From Vigna angularis (taxonomy: Eukaryota > Streptophyta > Magnoliopsida > Fabales > Fabaceae), in the NCBI RefSeq assembly GCF_016808095.1, contig NC_068980.1, forward strand, positions 14,263,388 to 14,327,387: DNA of 64,000 nt. The letters run 5' to 3'. Below the pieces are notes generated by a model, which searched no databases, was not told where the DNA came from, and worked only from the letters and a program-made list of their open reading frames with translations. Numbering within the stretch: position 1 is the first letter of the stretch; the number at the start of each line of letters is the position of its first letter. Shown here in pieces: positions 23,428 to 34,863 of this stretch. Both the position numbers and the translations under genes were made by a program.

Positions 23428-25870
23428 TGTAAGAACCTGGAAAATAGAGTAATAGAGTAGATAAATTGATTGAAATAATGAGACAAGCTTCTTAATTTTA
23501 AAATAATCATATAATATAGATATAACTTACTAAAGCTCGGTTCATTATCTTAAACACTTCATCTCTCTAAAACCTCTGTTCTCTACTCTTTCTCTGACTT
23601 CTCTCTAGATTTCCTTCTCACTGAGCTGTTGGATTGACGATCAGGAGGTGCCCAAACGTCCACGGCGTTGAAGGCTTCGTAACTGACCGATCAATTTCTC
23701 GATTCTAGTTAGTAAGTTGTTCTTTCCATTTTCCCGTTGTTTTCAAACCTGGATCAGGAAATCTCTACTGATTGCATGTGTTTTGGGTGTTCTCCTGTCC
23801 ATTCTCTGCCAAATTTTAGCTTTAAGAGTTGTTCTTTATCACCAATTGGTAATTTGTAGGGTACTGTAGAGGTAATCCGACGAGCTGGGCTGTGAATCTC
23901 TAAGGTAAGGGGAGTTAGATTTCTATTTGAATTGATAGTTTGATAGGTGTGTGTGTGTATTGATTTATGTATGTAGTTGTTGTTTGAGCTGAAATGTGGT
24001 AATTGTGTAAGTTGAATCATGTATATTTTGAATGATTAATGTGAATCTGATAAATGTGATTTGTGAGCTGATTTGGGATGAATTGTGCATCTGTAATTTG
24101 ATACATTATAAGATTGTATTCTGTGATAGTAGCTGCTGGATAGAAAGTTAGGGAATTGGAAGTGTTTTAGGACATTCTAGAGGAAGTGAGATGGTGGAAT
24201 TTGGAATTAGAGGTCAGTGGCTCTTTTGGTCTGTTTAGGCAGTATAAGTAAGTCATTTGTGACTTGTGTGAGTCTTCTAAATGGTCAGAAACATGTGCAA
24301 AGTGATAGAATTTGATTTGGGTCTTTAAGTGGTGAAATTGAGGGTTTTATAATGGGAATTTGGTCATAATCACTTTAGATTAGTGGTAGGCGTGTTTAGA
24401 ATCACTTAGACAAGTATAATTGGGTATATAATACAATCTAGGAGTGTTAGAAGTTGAGAAAAATAGTTAGAATAGGTATTTGGTGTTTGAGTTGCATAAA
24501 TCTGCAGAATTACGTTCTGCAGATTATGCAGACTCACTATGCGAGTAGTTTCGCATAGCGAGTCGCTATGACAAGGTGCTCTCTGCCAAGGGCATTCGTA
24601 GAGCGAGTTGGTGCGTTGTGCGAATGACGTGAGAGGTTGTTCTCTGTTTGTTTATTCGAATAGCGAATTTGGGCGTTGTGCGAATGGTTGGAGTGGGTTG
24701 CTCTCTGTCTAGTGATTCGCATGGCAAATCAAGGCGCTATGCGCCTGGTTGTGGTCTAGGGTTAATTCTAATTTTATTCGAATGGCGAAGAGGATAGCAT
24801 AGCGAGTGGTTTGGGAAGGTTGGTCTCTGTTTGGGGTTCTCACATAGCGATCTGGGTCCGCTATGCGAGAGGTTGAGGTCTGGTACCTATGCGAGTTAAT
24901 TCGCATAGCGAGACAAATCGCTATGCGAGTGACTCTTGGTCTCGCCTTGCGAATTGGGTGTGCAGAGCGAATGGTGGTAAGCATATTTCTCTCTTTTGCT
25001 ATTATATGGGATGGAATTCTATTAAATGTTGATATATCTTGTGAAGTATATTTAAGGTGTATGGCACTATATAAATATGTATGATTATGATTGAAATTAC
25101 AAGTAAAAGTATGTGATTCAAGGGGATGAATGTAAGATCATTATAGAATCTCTTGGTGAGATTCCAGGTTGTTTAGAGTAATTGTAGGGAGCTCAGTCTT
25201 GGGGGTTTTCCTAAAACTCCAATGGTCTTCCATTCTCAAGTAGAGGGGATTGAACCATGTGGTGAGAAGTAGTAGGAGGTCTTAGTCTTGAGGGCTTCTA
25301 GTATGCCTCAAGGCCCGGAACAGACTAACCTCGTGAGGGTGGCAGGGTGAAACCCTTTGGCAATGGCTTTGCAAAGCAGTAGAGGCCACCACGAGTGCAT
25401 AATCCGCCATAGCTCGGCAATTATTCTAAGTCCGGACGAGTCAAGTCTAGAATTTAACATGTTAGGATGTGTGATCTAGTATAATGTGTTTGATTGAGCT
25501 CTACATGTCTTATGTTATTATAATTATATGATACTTGTTTACCTAGCTCACCCTTACGCTTGTGTTTGTATGTTGTACGTGTGATGTTTTCTTTTTGCAA
25601 TGACCATCTATTTGGATGTGAGCAGAGATGGATGAGGTTCCTCTGGAGTAGGCATTGGAGGGCGATGACGTTGCTGTTTAGTTTAGTTAGTATCTTCTAG
25701 TTGTTTTGTATAGTTTTGAAATACTCTATTGTAGATAAAGTTTTAAATTTTATAGCCATTTTGGATGACTATAAGATTAACTTCTTATCTGCAAGTCTTT
25801 AACTGTTCTATCATATTATGATGTTGGCTACTATTTATATAGTTTATACTATATATTTTGGGATGTTATA
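23428..25870 (+). mobile_element. Solo LTR of Tekay-type gypsy element
   Basis: Starts TGTAAGAACCTGG and ends GGGATGTTATA (final CA changed to TA). It is flanked by perfect 5-bp duplications gttta at 23423-23427 and 25871-25875, with no internal domain. It matches the 3' LTR at 5766-7451 at both ends and in blocks such as cgatcaggaggt. At 2443 bp it is longer, partly through a larger tandem array. It probably formed by recombination between the two LTRs of a full element. Confidence 0.9.
24530..24980 (+). repeat. About 60-bp tandem array with TCGCATAGCGA palindromes
   Basis: Seven or so units with gcatagcgag, cgctatgcgag or gaatagcgaa alternating with ggttg-ctctctgt spacers. It aligns with the smaller array at 6895-7210. 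Confidence 0.7.
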
Positions 25871-25875
25871 GTTTA

Positions 25876-27199
25876 TGATTGAATAACATTTAAAATATGC
25901 TGATTAGGAGTTAAGAAATATGCTATATTTTTAAACTCAAATAGTTTGGAAATTTATAAGCAAAGAATATCTTGTTGAAAAATTTTCCTTCCATATTTGG
26001 TTTTTTTTTTCTAAAACTAATATTTTAAAGAAATATTATTTTTGAAAACGTCTTTTATCTATTTTTTTTAAGAAATTGTACTCACGAAAAATATTATTGT
26101 AAATATAACTTCCTTTAGGAACAAAATTTACTGCCACAAAAAGCACAATATATTACATTTATTAGTTAAAGTTTAAAGAAATTAAAATTAAATGTGAAAA
26201 TATTTTAATCACTGTTAAAATTTGTTACATGCCTTAAAGACACGTTGATGTTGAAGTTTTTTATGATGTTTAGGTTCTAGTATAAATGTTTCTCTTAGAC
26301 AGATTATTTATAAGCTTTGTGTGTGTCTTGTGAGTCTTAGTATGTGTAAAAAGTTAAGAATAAGCCTTTTCAATGAATCTTAATTAATGTTTCAAACTAT
26401 AAAAGCTGCCATAATTTAAATTAAGTTAGGATTTGAGAAAGTGTTTGCTTTACAATTAATCAATTAAGTCTAAATATAATTGATTATTTCAGTAACGGTA
26501 TGAGTTTTTATAAATAATCAAGATACTTAACATAATAATCGATTAAATAAAAAATTGTAACCAAATAGGTTCTCATAGTTAATTGATTAGATCTAATATT
26601 AATTGATTAATATAAGTTTCATTCAGTTTTTAGATTTTTCAAAAAACAAATTAATTGATTAGACTTTTAAAATAATTAATTTATTTAAGCAGTTATACCA
26701 TTTTTTTTAAATCTTGACACCCTCCTTCATTTGAAATGGACTTTTTGATATTCTAAGAATTGAAGAACGAGGGAGAGATATTTTAAGAATAGTGAAATCA
26801 AGTTTTTCATGAAGATCAAAGAAAGGGTTTGTTCATTGGCTACTTTTGTCTGTAAAATCCATTTCCGAGTGATATCTTTCTGGTTCTTTTCCTTGTAATT
26901 TTATTTATTCTCTTGTAGTTTGTGTGGTGAATTTTGAGGTAATTGTTTCTGGTATTTTCATTTTTGTATGCTTGAAGGGTTGTTTCAAGATTTTTGTGTG
27001 TTTAAAGTGTAGGTTATTAAGGTGTATTTGTAATCTGACTCTTAAATCTTTTAGTGGAAATTCAGTACAGGTTGCTAGATAACTGAACAAGGTTCATAAG
27101 AATACATGTGATATGTTTTGAAAATTTGAAAAATCATTTTTGTTTAAAACCATTTCACTCCTTTTTAGTTTGAGTTTAACTTATTTTCTTCTTTAATAA
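25876..27199 (+). repeat. Decayed Sirevirus-like 5' LTR region
   Basis: Just upstream of a primer-binding site and gag remnant. Between about 26455 and 26700 it carries repeated taattgatta or taatcgattaaa palindromes, decayed versions of those in the young Sirevirus LTR at 28660. The left boundary was not found. Confidence 0.5.
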
Positions 27200-27200
27200 T

Positions 27201-27212
27201 TGGCCTCAGAGC
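27201..27212 (+). promoter_or_regulatory. Primer-binding site of the old Sirevirus-like element
   Basis: TGGCCTCAGAGC, one base from TGGCATCAGAGC of the young copy, and close to the initiator-tRNA-Met complement used by copia elements. Confidence 0.6.
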
Positions 27213-27240
27213 TAAGTTATGATAAAATAATAGATTAGAT

Positions 27241-27665
27241 CCAATAAAATGACTAAAATTTCTCCAACCTTTATTGAAGGGGTTCTATAAAGAGATATCC
27301 TTTGTTTGCTGATGAATACTCTTTTTTTGAAGTTAACAATGAAGATTTTTCTTGAATAAGTTGACAAATGTGTATGGGGTGTTGTTGTTAATGGGCTCAT
27401 TAACCCACAAAGGTTGTAGATAGTAAATATGTATCTAAGGAGTTTTCTTTGTGGACTCTTGATGAAAATAAGAGGGCACATTATGATTTTAGAGCCAAAA
27501 ATATAATTTCCTTTACACTAACACTTGATGAATTTTATAGGATATCTTTGTATGCCTCACCCAAAGAAATGTGGAATGTTCTTAAGGTCACTCATGAAGA
27601 TACTAAGGAAGTAAAAAGTGCAAAAAAAAGAATACTCTCATCCAAGAATATGAAATATTTTGAAT
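27241..27665 (+). pseudogene. Sirevirus-like gag, N-terminal part (old copy)
   Basis: Frames resemble the gag of the young element: MKIFLE..DKCVWGVVVNGL, then ENKRAHYDFRAKNII, SLYASPKEMWNVLKVTHEDT, ending KNMKYFE where a CACTA element begins at 27666. The reading continues at 28564-28590 (MKTSESIYD) and again at 38598, so two insertions cut one gag gene. Stops and frameshifts occur before 27449. Confidence 0.65.
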
Positions 27666-28560
27666 CACTAGTATTCAACGTCCAACCACTGAATAACCAA
27701 CGTTAAAAATGAGTGGTGGCATTTTTGTAAATAAATGCAATTATTAAACGTCGTTTAGAATTGTAATTCGGTGTAAAAGGATATAAAACGTCGAATGCCC
27801 TTTAAATTCGACGTCAAAAGGTTAGTGAATTCAATAAAAATTTGAACGGAAGATTGAAAATTCATTCACTTTATCTTAGCGCGCGATACCCTATTCTCTT
27901 CTCAAACTTTTCTCGAACGAAGTTTGACTAGCATCACATGTAAGCTGTCTTTCATTTGATACAAATGCATGTTAATTAACTACTTTAGGTATGAGTTTTG
28001 TTTCTTTTAACCAATTATTTTCGTGCTCTTGTCCTTCATAGGCGCATTCTGCTTTCTCTCTCATTGGTGACGAAACTTTATTCCGATGAACCCACCTTTT
28101 GAAGGTTAGTTTTCGTTTTCCTTTTGAAGAACTTATTTGTTGAACTTGTTTGTTGTTTTTTTGTTAAACTTGTTTGTTGTTGTTTGATTGAACTTGTTTG
28201 TTGTTGTTTGATTGAACTTGTTTGTTGTTGGTTATTATTTTTTGTTGTTGATACTACACTACACGTTCATAGTTCATGCTTTATAAAATACCAAAAACTG
28301 AAATTTGTTAATTTTCTGTTTTCAGGTTTCGCAAAGTTGTAAAAAAGGAACACAATTAATTAAAAAATATTGATTAACGTCGAATATTGACAAAATTCGA
28401 CGTTAATGTTAACGTCGTATATTGAGAAAATTCGACGTTAATTTAACGTCGAATTTTTTAAATTTGACGTTAATTTAATGTCTCCTGATATGACGTCGTT
28501 CGCGATTTCGCCGTTAAAAGCCCAAAATATTCGACGTTGTACGCGATTTTTGTACTAGTG
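27666..28560. mobile_element. 895-bp non-autonomous CACTA element
   Basis: Begins CACTAGTATTC and ends TTTTTGTACTAGTG, with 3-bp duplications aat at 27663-27665 and 28561-28563. The ends share only about 8 bases, usual for degenerate CACTA ends. Subterminal repeats of aacgtcgaat/attcgacgtt occur in both orientations. A short tandem ttgaacttgtttgttgttg array lies near 28125-28225. No transposase is present. Confidence 0.85.
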
Positions 28561-28659
28561 AATGAAGACTAGTGAGAGCATATATGATGTTGTTAAGACC
28601 TCGACAAGTGTATCGAATTGTATCAAGTAATAATAAATGGTAAGACCAAATATCGTTTC

Positions 28660-29717
28660 TGTTAGCAAAAATCAAAGATGAAGTTTTGATGATGAACAGA
28701 TTTGCACAAGTCAAGATTCATAAAGACAGATTGAAGATCTCTGTATTTTATAAAGCTTTTATAATAATCAAAGTTGATGTAATAGTGCTCAAATATGTAT
28801 TAGGGTTGATTCTTGTAATTTATATTTGATTTATTTACTGTTGAGAATCATCCACAAGCTGTTTTAATCGATTAAACCCAGTTTTAATCGATTAAAACGA
28901 GGCTGGCACTGAAAACCCAATTGCCCCTGTAATAATCGATTAAAGCTAATAATAATCGATTAGTTAATCGATTATTCCTGAGAATAATCGATTAACACTA
29001 GCCGTTGGGGGTTTTAGATTTGAAAAACTAGCCGTTGTACTCATTTTAATCGATTAATACTTGTGTTAATCGATTAAATGCGTTAGATGGCCCGTTTTCG
29101 AAGAATGAAAGGGTATTAGGCTGAGTCTATAAGATGGCTCACTCTTTATCTCAAAAACAACTCTTCCCTTGTGCTAAAGACCTCTGAACTCTTTGAGAAC
29201 TCTATGAGATTGTTGAAGCTAAGGAAACTCTTGTCTGCAAAGTCTTGAAGTGCTACTGCGGTGACAGAGGAATAACTTGTTCATCCTTGGTGTATCCGAG
29301 GAAATGCCTAGAAGAGAATCATCCTTCGTGAAGCATTCGAAGGAGGTGGTCATCCTTTGTGAAGATTCAAAGGAAGTGTAAGTTCGTCTCTTGTGGTTTC
29401 AAGAGAGGTGGTATTTCTAAACTCTTACAAATTGTTTTTCTTTGTGATTAATATTTGTAACTGTTTTGTGTTAGTGAAAAAGGTTTATCTTGTTTGAGAT
29501 AAGCGACTGGACGTAGGATCCGAGTGATCTGAACCAGGATAAAATCACCTATGCAATTTTTTTCTTTCCCTTACTCTGTCATTTATATTTAATTATCTGC
29601 TCAGTAAGAAAAATTAAGAGAAAAATAATAAAAGGCACAATAAAAGTATATAACCAATTCACCCCCCCCCCTCTTGGTTTGTTCCACGCTAATAATTCCG
29701 TTGCAACGATTCTAACA
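28660..29717 (+). repeat. 5' LTR of the young Sirevirus
   Basis: TGTTAGC...CTAACA ends. It holds eight AATCGATT palindromes at about 28863-29080, a TATAAG box at about 29128-29133 (inferred promoter) and a C10 run near its end. Confidence 0.95.
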
Positions 29718-29719
29718 AT

Positions 29720-29731
29720 TGGCATCAGAGC
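29720..29731 (+). promoter_or_regulatory. Primer-binding site (initiator tRNA-Met)
   Basis: TGGCATCAGAGC two bases after the 5' LTR. It is one base away from the usual copia TGGTATCAGAGC. Confidence 0.85.
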
Positions 29732-29751
29732 TTGCTTTGATAGTCATTCAA

Positions 29752-31346
29752 ATGGCAGGATCACATCAAACCTTTGCAGAGGGTGCATCAATCAATAGAC
29801 CCCCACTATTCACAGGTGAGAACTATGCATTCTGGAAGGTAAGAATGCAAATATTTATTGAATCTATTGATTGTGAAATTTGGGATGTTATTGCGTCTGG
29901 CTCTTCTGTTCCTACTAACAATACACAGGAACCAAAGCCCCGTGGTCAATGGACCACTGAAGAAAAGAAAAGATTTCAGAATGACGTAAAAGCCCGGAAG
30001 GAACAGATGATGTAAAGAGGGCAAGGAAGAACTCCTTAATCCAAGAGTATGAAATGTTCCGGATGAAGCAAGGAGAAACAATTTCAGACGTTCAAAAACG
30101 CTTCACCAACATTGTCAATCAGATCATTGGACTGGGTAAGTCATTTGATACCGATGAACTTAACATTAAAATCTTGAAGTCTTTAGACAGGTCGTGGCAA
30201 CCAAAGGTGAGTGCAATCTTGGAGTCACAAAACCTCAACACCATGACTATGGCGGCACTCTTTGGAAAGTTGAGGGAACATGAACTAGATCTTGGAAGAC
30301 TTGATGAAGAAGAAGCAAAAGCCAAAAACAACAGGAAGAGTTTGGCATTAAAGTCGGAGGTTGAAAGAAGCAAAGGTAAATCGGAAGATGAAGACTCAGA
30401 CGAAGAGGAAAATTTAAGTCTTGTGATCAAAAGATTAAACAGGTTCATGAAGTCTAAAGGTAAAGGAAGATTTAGATACGAAAAGAAAGATAATCAAGTA
30501 TCTTCCTCAAATTACCGATGCTACGGCTGTGGAGAAAAGGGGCATCTAAAAGCAGACTGCCCAAATCAAAAGAAGGGTGAAGACAAAAAGGAGAAAAGAT
30601 TCTTCAAGAAAAAGAAGGCCTACATTGCATGGGAAGACGACAATGAGACCATTTCAGATTCAAGCGACTCAGATGAAGAAGCAAACATCTGTTTGATGGC
30701 AGATGATGATAATGTCAACCAAGTAAGTAATTCACACTATTCTGATAATGATAGTCACATTGATGAAGATGAATTGCATGAAACATATGCTGCATTATTA
30801 ATTGAATCTGAAAAATTAGATATTTCTCATAAAAAGCTGAAAAAGGATTTTAAAAATTTAAAATCTGAATTTGACAACCTTCTAGAAGAAAATGAAAATT
30901 TGAAGTTTACTTCTGAAAATCTCTCTAAAATAAATGATGCTTTGAAAACTGAATTTACAAATTTGTCTGAAGAAAACAGAAGTTTGAAAAATAAATTTTT
31001 ATATCAAGCAGAAGAAATCAGAAATTTGAAAAGTAAAGTTTTATATTATGAAAAAGAAAAATATATTGCTAATAATGAATGTGAATCTTGCATAAAATTC
31101 AAATATTTTTCTGAAAATACAACTACTGGAGAATGTAGTAAAATCTCTGAAAATAAAGCTGCTAAGAAATTTGTTCCTAAAAATAAATATAGAACCCGCA
31201 GAGCATGGGTAGAAAAAGGAACGATTAACAGAAACACAAATGTTGTATCCTGTTTTTATTGCATGAGAAAAGGCCATACCTCAAACAAATGCAGAATTAA
31301 ACGTTTTGGTGTTTCTAGTGGAAGATATGTTTGGGTTGCTAAATAA
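29752..31346 (+). pseudogene. Sirevirus gag (capsid and two zinc knuckles), internally deleted
   Basis: Starts MAGSHQTFAEGAS at 29752 (codons before it lie in the primer site) and shows the copia gag block GENYAFWKVRMQIFIESID. Near 30003-30015 the sequence acagatgatgtaaagag joins two distant gag parts with a frame change, giving a stop at 30013-30015. By comparison with the old gag at 27449-27660, roughly 40 codons are missing. The second frame continues FRMKQGETISDVQKRFTN and LNIKILKSLDRSWQPK, then the first CCHC knuckle CYGCGEKGHLKADC, a long acidic and leucine-repeat coiled coil, and a second knuckle CFYCMRKGHTSNKC near the end. A TAA at 31344-31346 closes it in the same frame as pol. The product would be cytoplasmic virus-like-particle protein. 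Confidence 0.9.
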
Positions 31347-34300
31347 TTTGAATCTAACCCAAAAGGACCCATACAAAGAAGTTGGGTACCTAAAATAGCT
31401 TGTTTGTTCTTTTTTTTGCAGGTATTACAGAAATCAAGAAAAGTCATGTGGTGTTTCAATAATGGTTGCTCAAAACACATGACAGGAGACAAGACGAAGT
31501 TCACAAATTTTAAAGAAAAGGAACAAGGCTTTGTTACCTATGGTGACAACAACAAAGGAAGAATTCTTGGAAAAGGGGATATAGGAAGCAAAGACACCTT
31601 GATGATCAAAGACGTGCTATATGTAGAAGGACTAAGGCATAACTTAATTAGCATAAGTCAACTGTGCGACAAAGGATTCAAGGTAACCTTTGAGAAGAAT
31701 TCTTGCACTATTTTTAAGAATGATTCTTCTGAAATTGCATTAAAAGGAGTTAGACATAATAATATTTATTTAATTGATTTAGAAAATGCATCAAATAAAA
31801 ATATTTCATGTTTAGTTGTTAAAGAGGAAAACCCATGGTTATGGCATAGGCGTGCTGCTCATATACATATGCAACAATTAAACAAACTTATATCTAGAGA
31901 TCTAGTAATTGGTTTACCTAAATTAAAGTTTGTAAAAGATAAATTGTGTGATGCATGTCAAAAGGGTAAGCAAGTTAAAAATTCCTTTCATTCATAAAAT
32001 ATTGTTTCTACTTTAAAACCTTTAGAACTTCTACATATAGATTTATTTGGTCCTTCAAGGATAAAAAGTTTTGGTGGAAACTATTATGCTTTGGTTATTG
32101 TTGATGATTTTTCAAGATACACTTGGACCTTGTTTCTCACTCTTAAAAGTGAAGCTTTTAAAGAATTTAAAAAGTTTGCTGTTTTAGTTCAAAATGAAAA
32201 GGATCTAAGAATAAAAGCTATTAGAAGTGACCATGGTGGTGAATTTCAAAATGAATTATTTGAAAATTTTTGTGAAGAACATGGTATTTCTCATAACTTT
32301 TCTTCACCTAGAACTCCCCAACAAAATGGAGTTGTAGAAAGAAAGAATAGATCCTTAGAGGAACTTGCTCGTACTATGTTAAATGAAAATAATGTTCCTA
32401 AACAATTTTGGGCTGATGCTGTGAGTACTGCTTGCTATGTTTTAAATAGAATGATAATTCGACCTATTTTAAAACGTACTCCTTACGAGCTTTTCAAAAA
32501 TAGAAAACCAAATGTTTCCCATTTAAAATTTTTTGGATGCAAATGCTATGTTTTAAACAATGGAAAACTAAATTTGGGAAAATTTGATTCAAAAGCTGAT
32601 GAAGGAATTTTTCTTGGATATTCTTTAACAAGCAAAGCATATAGAATTTTTAATAGGAAAACATTCACAATAGAGGAATCCATACATGTTACTTTTGATG
32701 AAATTGTGGACCTTGAGGCAAAACCTCTTGAGTCAGAAGAATCTGATGCAGGAACAAGTGAAGATTCATCAAAGGAGACAAATGAAGAGAAGAATCATGA
32801 CAACCCTCAAGATGAAGATTTAAAGAAAATATGGCGACAACCTAGAGGATTATCTTTGGACAACATAATTGGCGATATCACACAAGGGGTAAACACAAGA
32901 AGTAATATTGTAAATTATTGTATGAATGTTGCTTTTGTGTCACAGATTGAACCAAAGAATATTAAAGAAGCCCTTTAAGATGAAAAATGGTGTATCGCAA
33001 TGCAAGAAGAACTCAACCAGTTTGAAAGAAATCAAGTGTGGGAATTAATTCCCAGAAAAGACACTCATCAAGTAATTGGAACAAAGTGGGTGTTCAGAAA
33101 CAAACTGGATGAAGAAGGAAACATCACCAAGAATAAAGCTAGGCTTGTGGCAAAAGGATATAGTCAAGAAGAAGGTATAGATTATGATGAGACATACGCT
33201 CCAGTTGCCAGGTTAGAGGCAATACGCCTACTTCTTGCTTATGCATCTATAATGAAATTTAAATTATTTCAAATGGATGTTAAAAGTGCTTTTCTAAACG
33301 GTTATATCAAAGAAGATGTATTTGTTGAACAACCACCTGGTTTTGAGGATTTTAAAAACCCAAATCACATCTACAAATTAAAGAAAGCACTATATGGTTT
33401 AAAACAAGCACCTAGATCTTGGTATGAACGTCTTAGCAATTTTCTTGTAGAAAATGGTTTCAACAGAGGAAAAATTGATTCAACATTATTTATTTAAAGA
33501 ATTGGAAAACATTTTCTAATTGTTCAAGTATACGTAGATGATATTATTTTTGGTTCATCTAACGCAACTCTTTGCGAGAATTTTGCTAAGTCCATGCAGG
33601 GAGAATTTGAGATGTCAATGATGGGAGAACTTACTTTCTTCCTTGGACTTCAAATCAAACAAATGGAGAAAGGAACCTTTATATCTCAAACCAAGTATTG
33701 CAGGGAAATCCTTAAAAAGTTTGAGATGGACAATGCTAAAGAAGCATAAACTCCCATGGGAACATCCTGCTACTTAGACAAAGATGAGACAAGTAAAGAG
33801 GTAAGTCAGACCAAATACAGAGGTATGATTGGCTCTCTATTATATCTTACTGCTAGTAGACCTGATATCATGCAAAGTGTATGTGTGTGTGCTAGGTATC
33901 AGTCAAGCCCTAGAGAGTCTCATCTTACTGCAGTAAAACGCATTTTTAAATACCTTAAGGGGACAACATCCTTTGGTTTATGGTATCCTTCAGGAGCTGA
34001 GCCTAGTCTTGTAGGATTTTCTGATGCTGATTATGGAGGTTGTAAGATAGATAGGAAAAGCACTAGTGGAACCTGTCACTTTTTAGGTAGTTCCTTAGTC
34101 TCTTGGCATTCTAAGAAACAAGCATGTGTAGCCTTATCAACCACTGAAGCTGAATACATTGTTGCGGGTAGTTGTTGTGCACAAATCTTATGGATGAAAC
34201 AGCAATTAGAAGACTATGATATTCATTTAGATCATATTCCGCTTAAGTGTGATAACACAAGTGCTATAAAACTTACCAAAAATCCTATCATGCATTCTAG

Positions 34301-34478
34301 AAGCAAGCATATAGAAATTAGGCATCACTTCATTAGAGACCATGTCCAAAAAGCCGATTGTGAAATGGAATTCATAGATTCTAAGCATCAATTAGCGGAC
34401 ATTTTCACCAAAGCATTGCCTAAGGATAGATTTTTTGAGCTTAGAAGAGATCTAGGCATATTAGAAATAGTAAAATAG
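31347..34478 (+). pseudogene. Sirevirus pol (protease, integrase, RT, RNase H) with four internal stops
   Basis: A single frame, the same as the second gag frame, is cut by TAA codons at 31995, 32976, 33495 and 33747. Order: protease region MWCFNNGCSKHMTGD, in which the catalytic Asp-Ser-Gly is Asn-Asn-Gly; GAG-pre-integrase WHRRAAHIHMQQLNKL and CDACQKGK; integrase core with LLHIDLFGPS, RSDHGGEFQN and PQQNGVVERKN giving the D-D-E triad; reverse transcriptase with FQMDVKSAFLNG, YGLKQAPRSWYERL and VYVDDIIFGS (catalytic YVDD); RNase H with DADYGGCKIDRKSTSG, STTEAEYI and KHIEIRHHFIRD. Domain content is complete, so decay is recent and by point mutation. Confidence 0.95.
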
Positions 34479-34529
34479 GCATTCTTGGACTTAATATTGC
34501 ATTTTTCGTTGCTTAACGTATTTAATCTG

Positions 34530-34645
34530 CGTGTAAATCGATTAAAAGCGTTACCTATACATTTACGAATGGTTTAATCGATTAATCCAAGTATTAATCG
34601 ATTACTTAATCGATTAAAATCCAATTTAATCGATTAAATGCGCTC
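34530..34645 (+). repeat. Internal cluster of AATCGATT palindromes
   Basis: Five palindromes in about 110 bases, followed by an actagccgttg motif that also occurs twice in the LTR. It is a partial echo of LTR sequence located just upstream of the extra ORF. Confidence 0.85.
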
Positions 34646-34756
34646 CAGACTGTTTTTTTCGGAAAAATGTTGCAGTTTTTCATTAAACTAGCCGTTGCCA
34701 ACGGCTATTAACGGGCATGTCCCAAAATCTGAACGTTGGGGAGCATTCTTGAGCCT

Positions 34757-34764
34757 ATTTATAC
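34757..34764 (+). promoter_or_regulatory. Possible TATA box of the extra ORF
   Basis: TATTTATA in gcctatttataccccact, about 100 bases before the ATG at 34864. With the palindrome cluster upstream it could form an internal promoter; inferred only. Confidence 0.35.
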
Positions 34765-34863
34765 CCCACTTGGTCCCCACTTTCCATACTTGAACCAATC
34801 TTGAGCATATCCCTCTTGCTTTCTCCTTTCTTTCACCAAAATCTTTAATTTCCATCCATCTCA

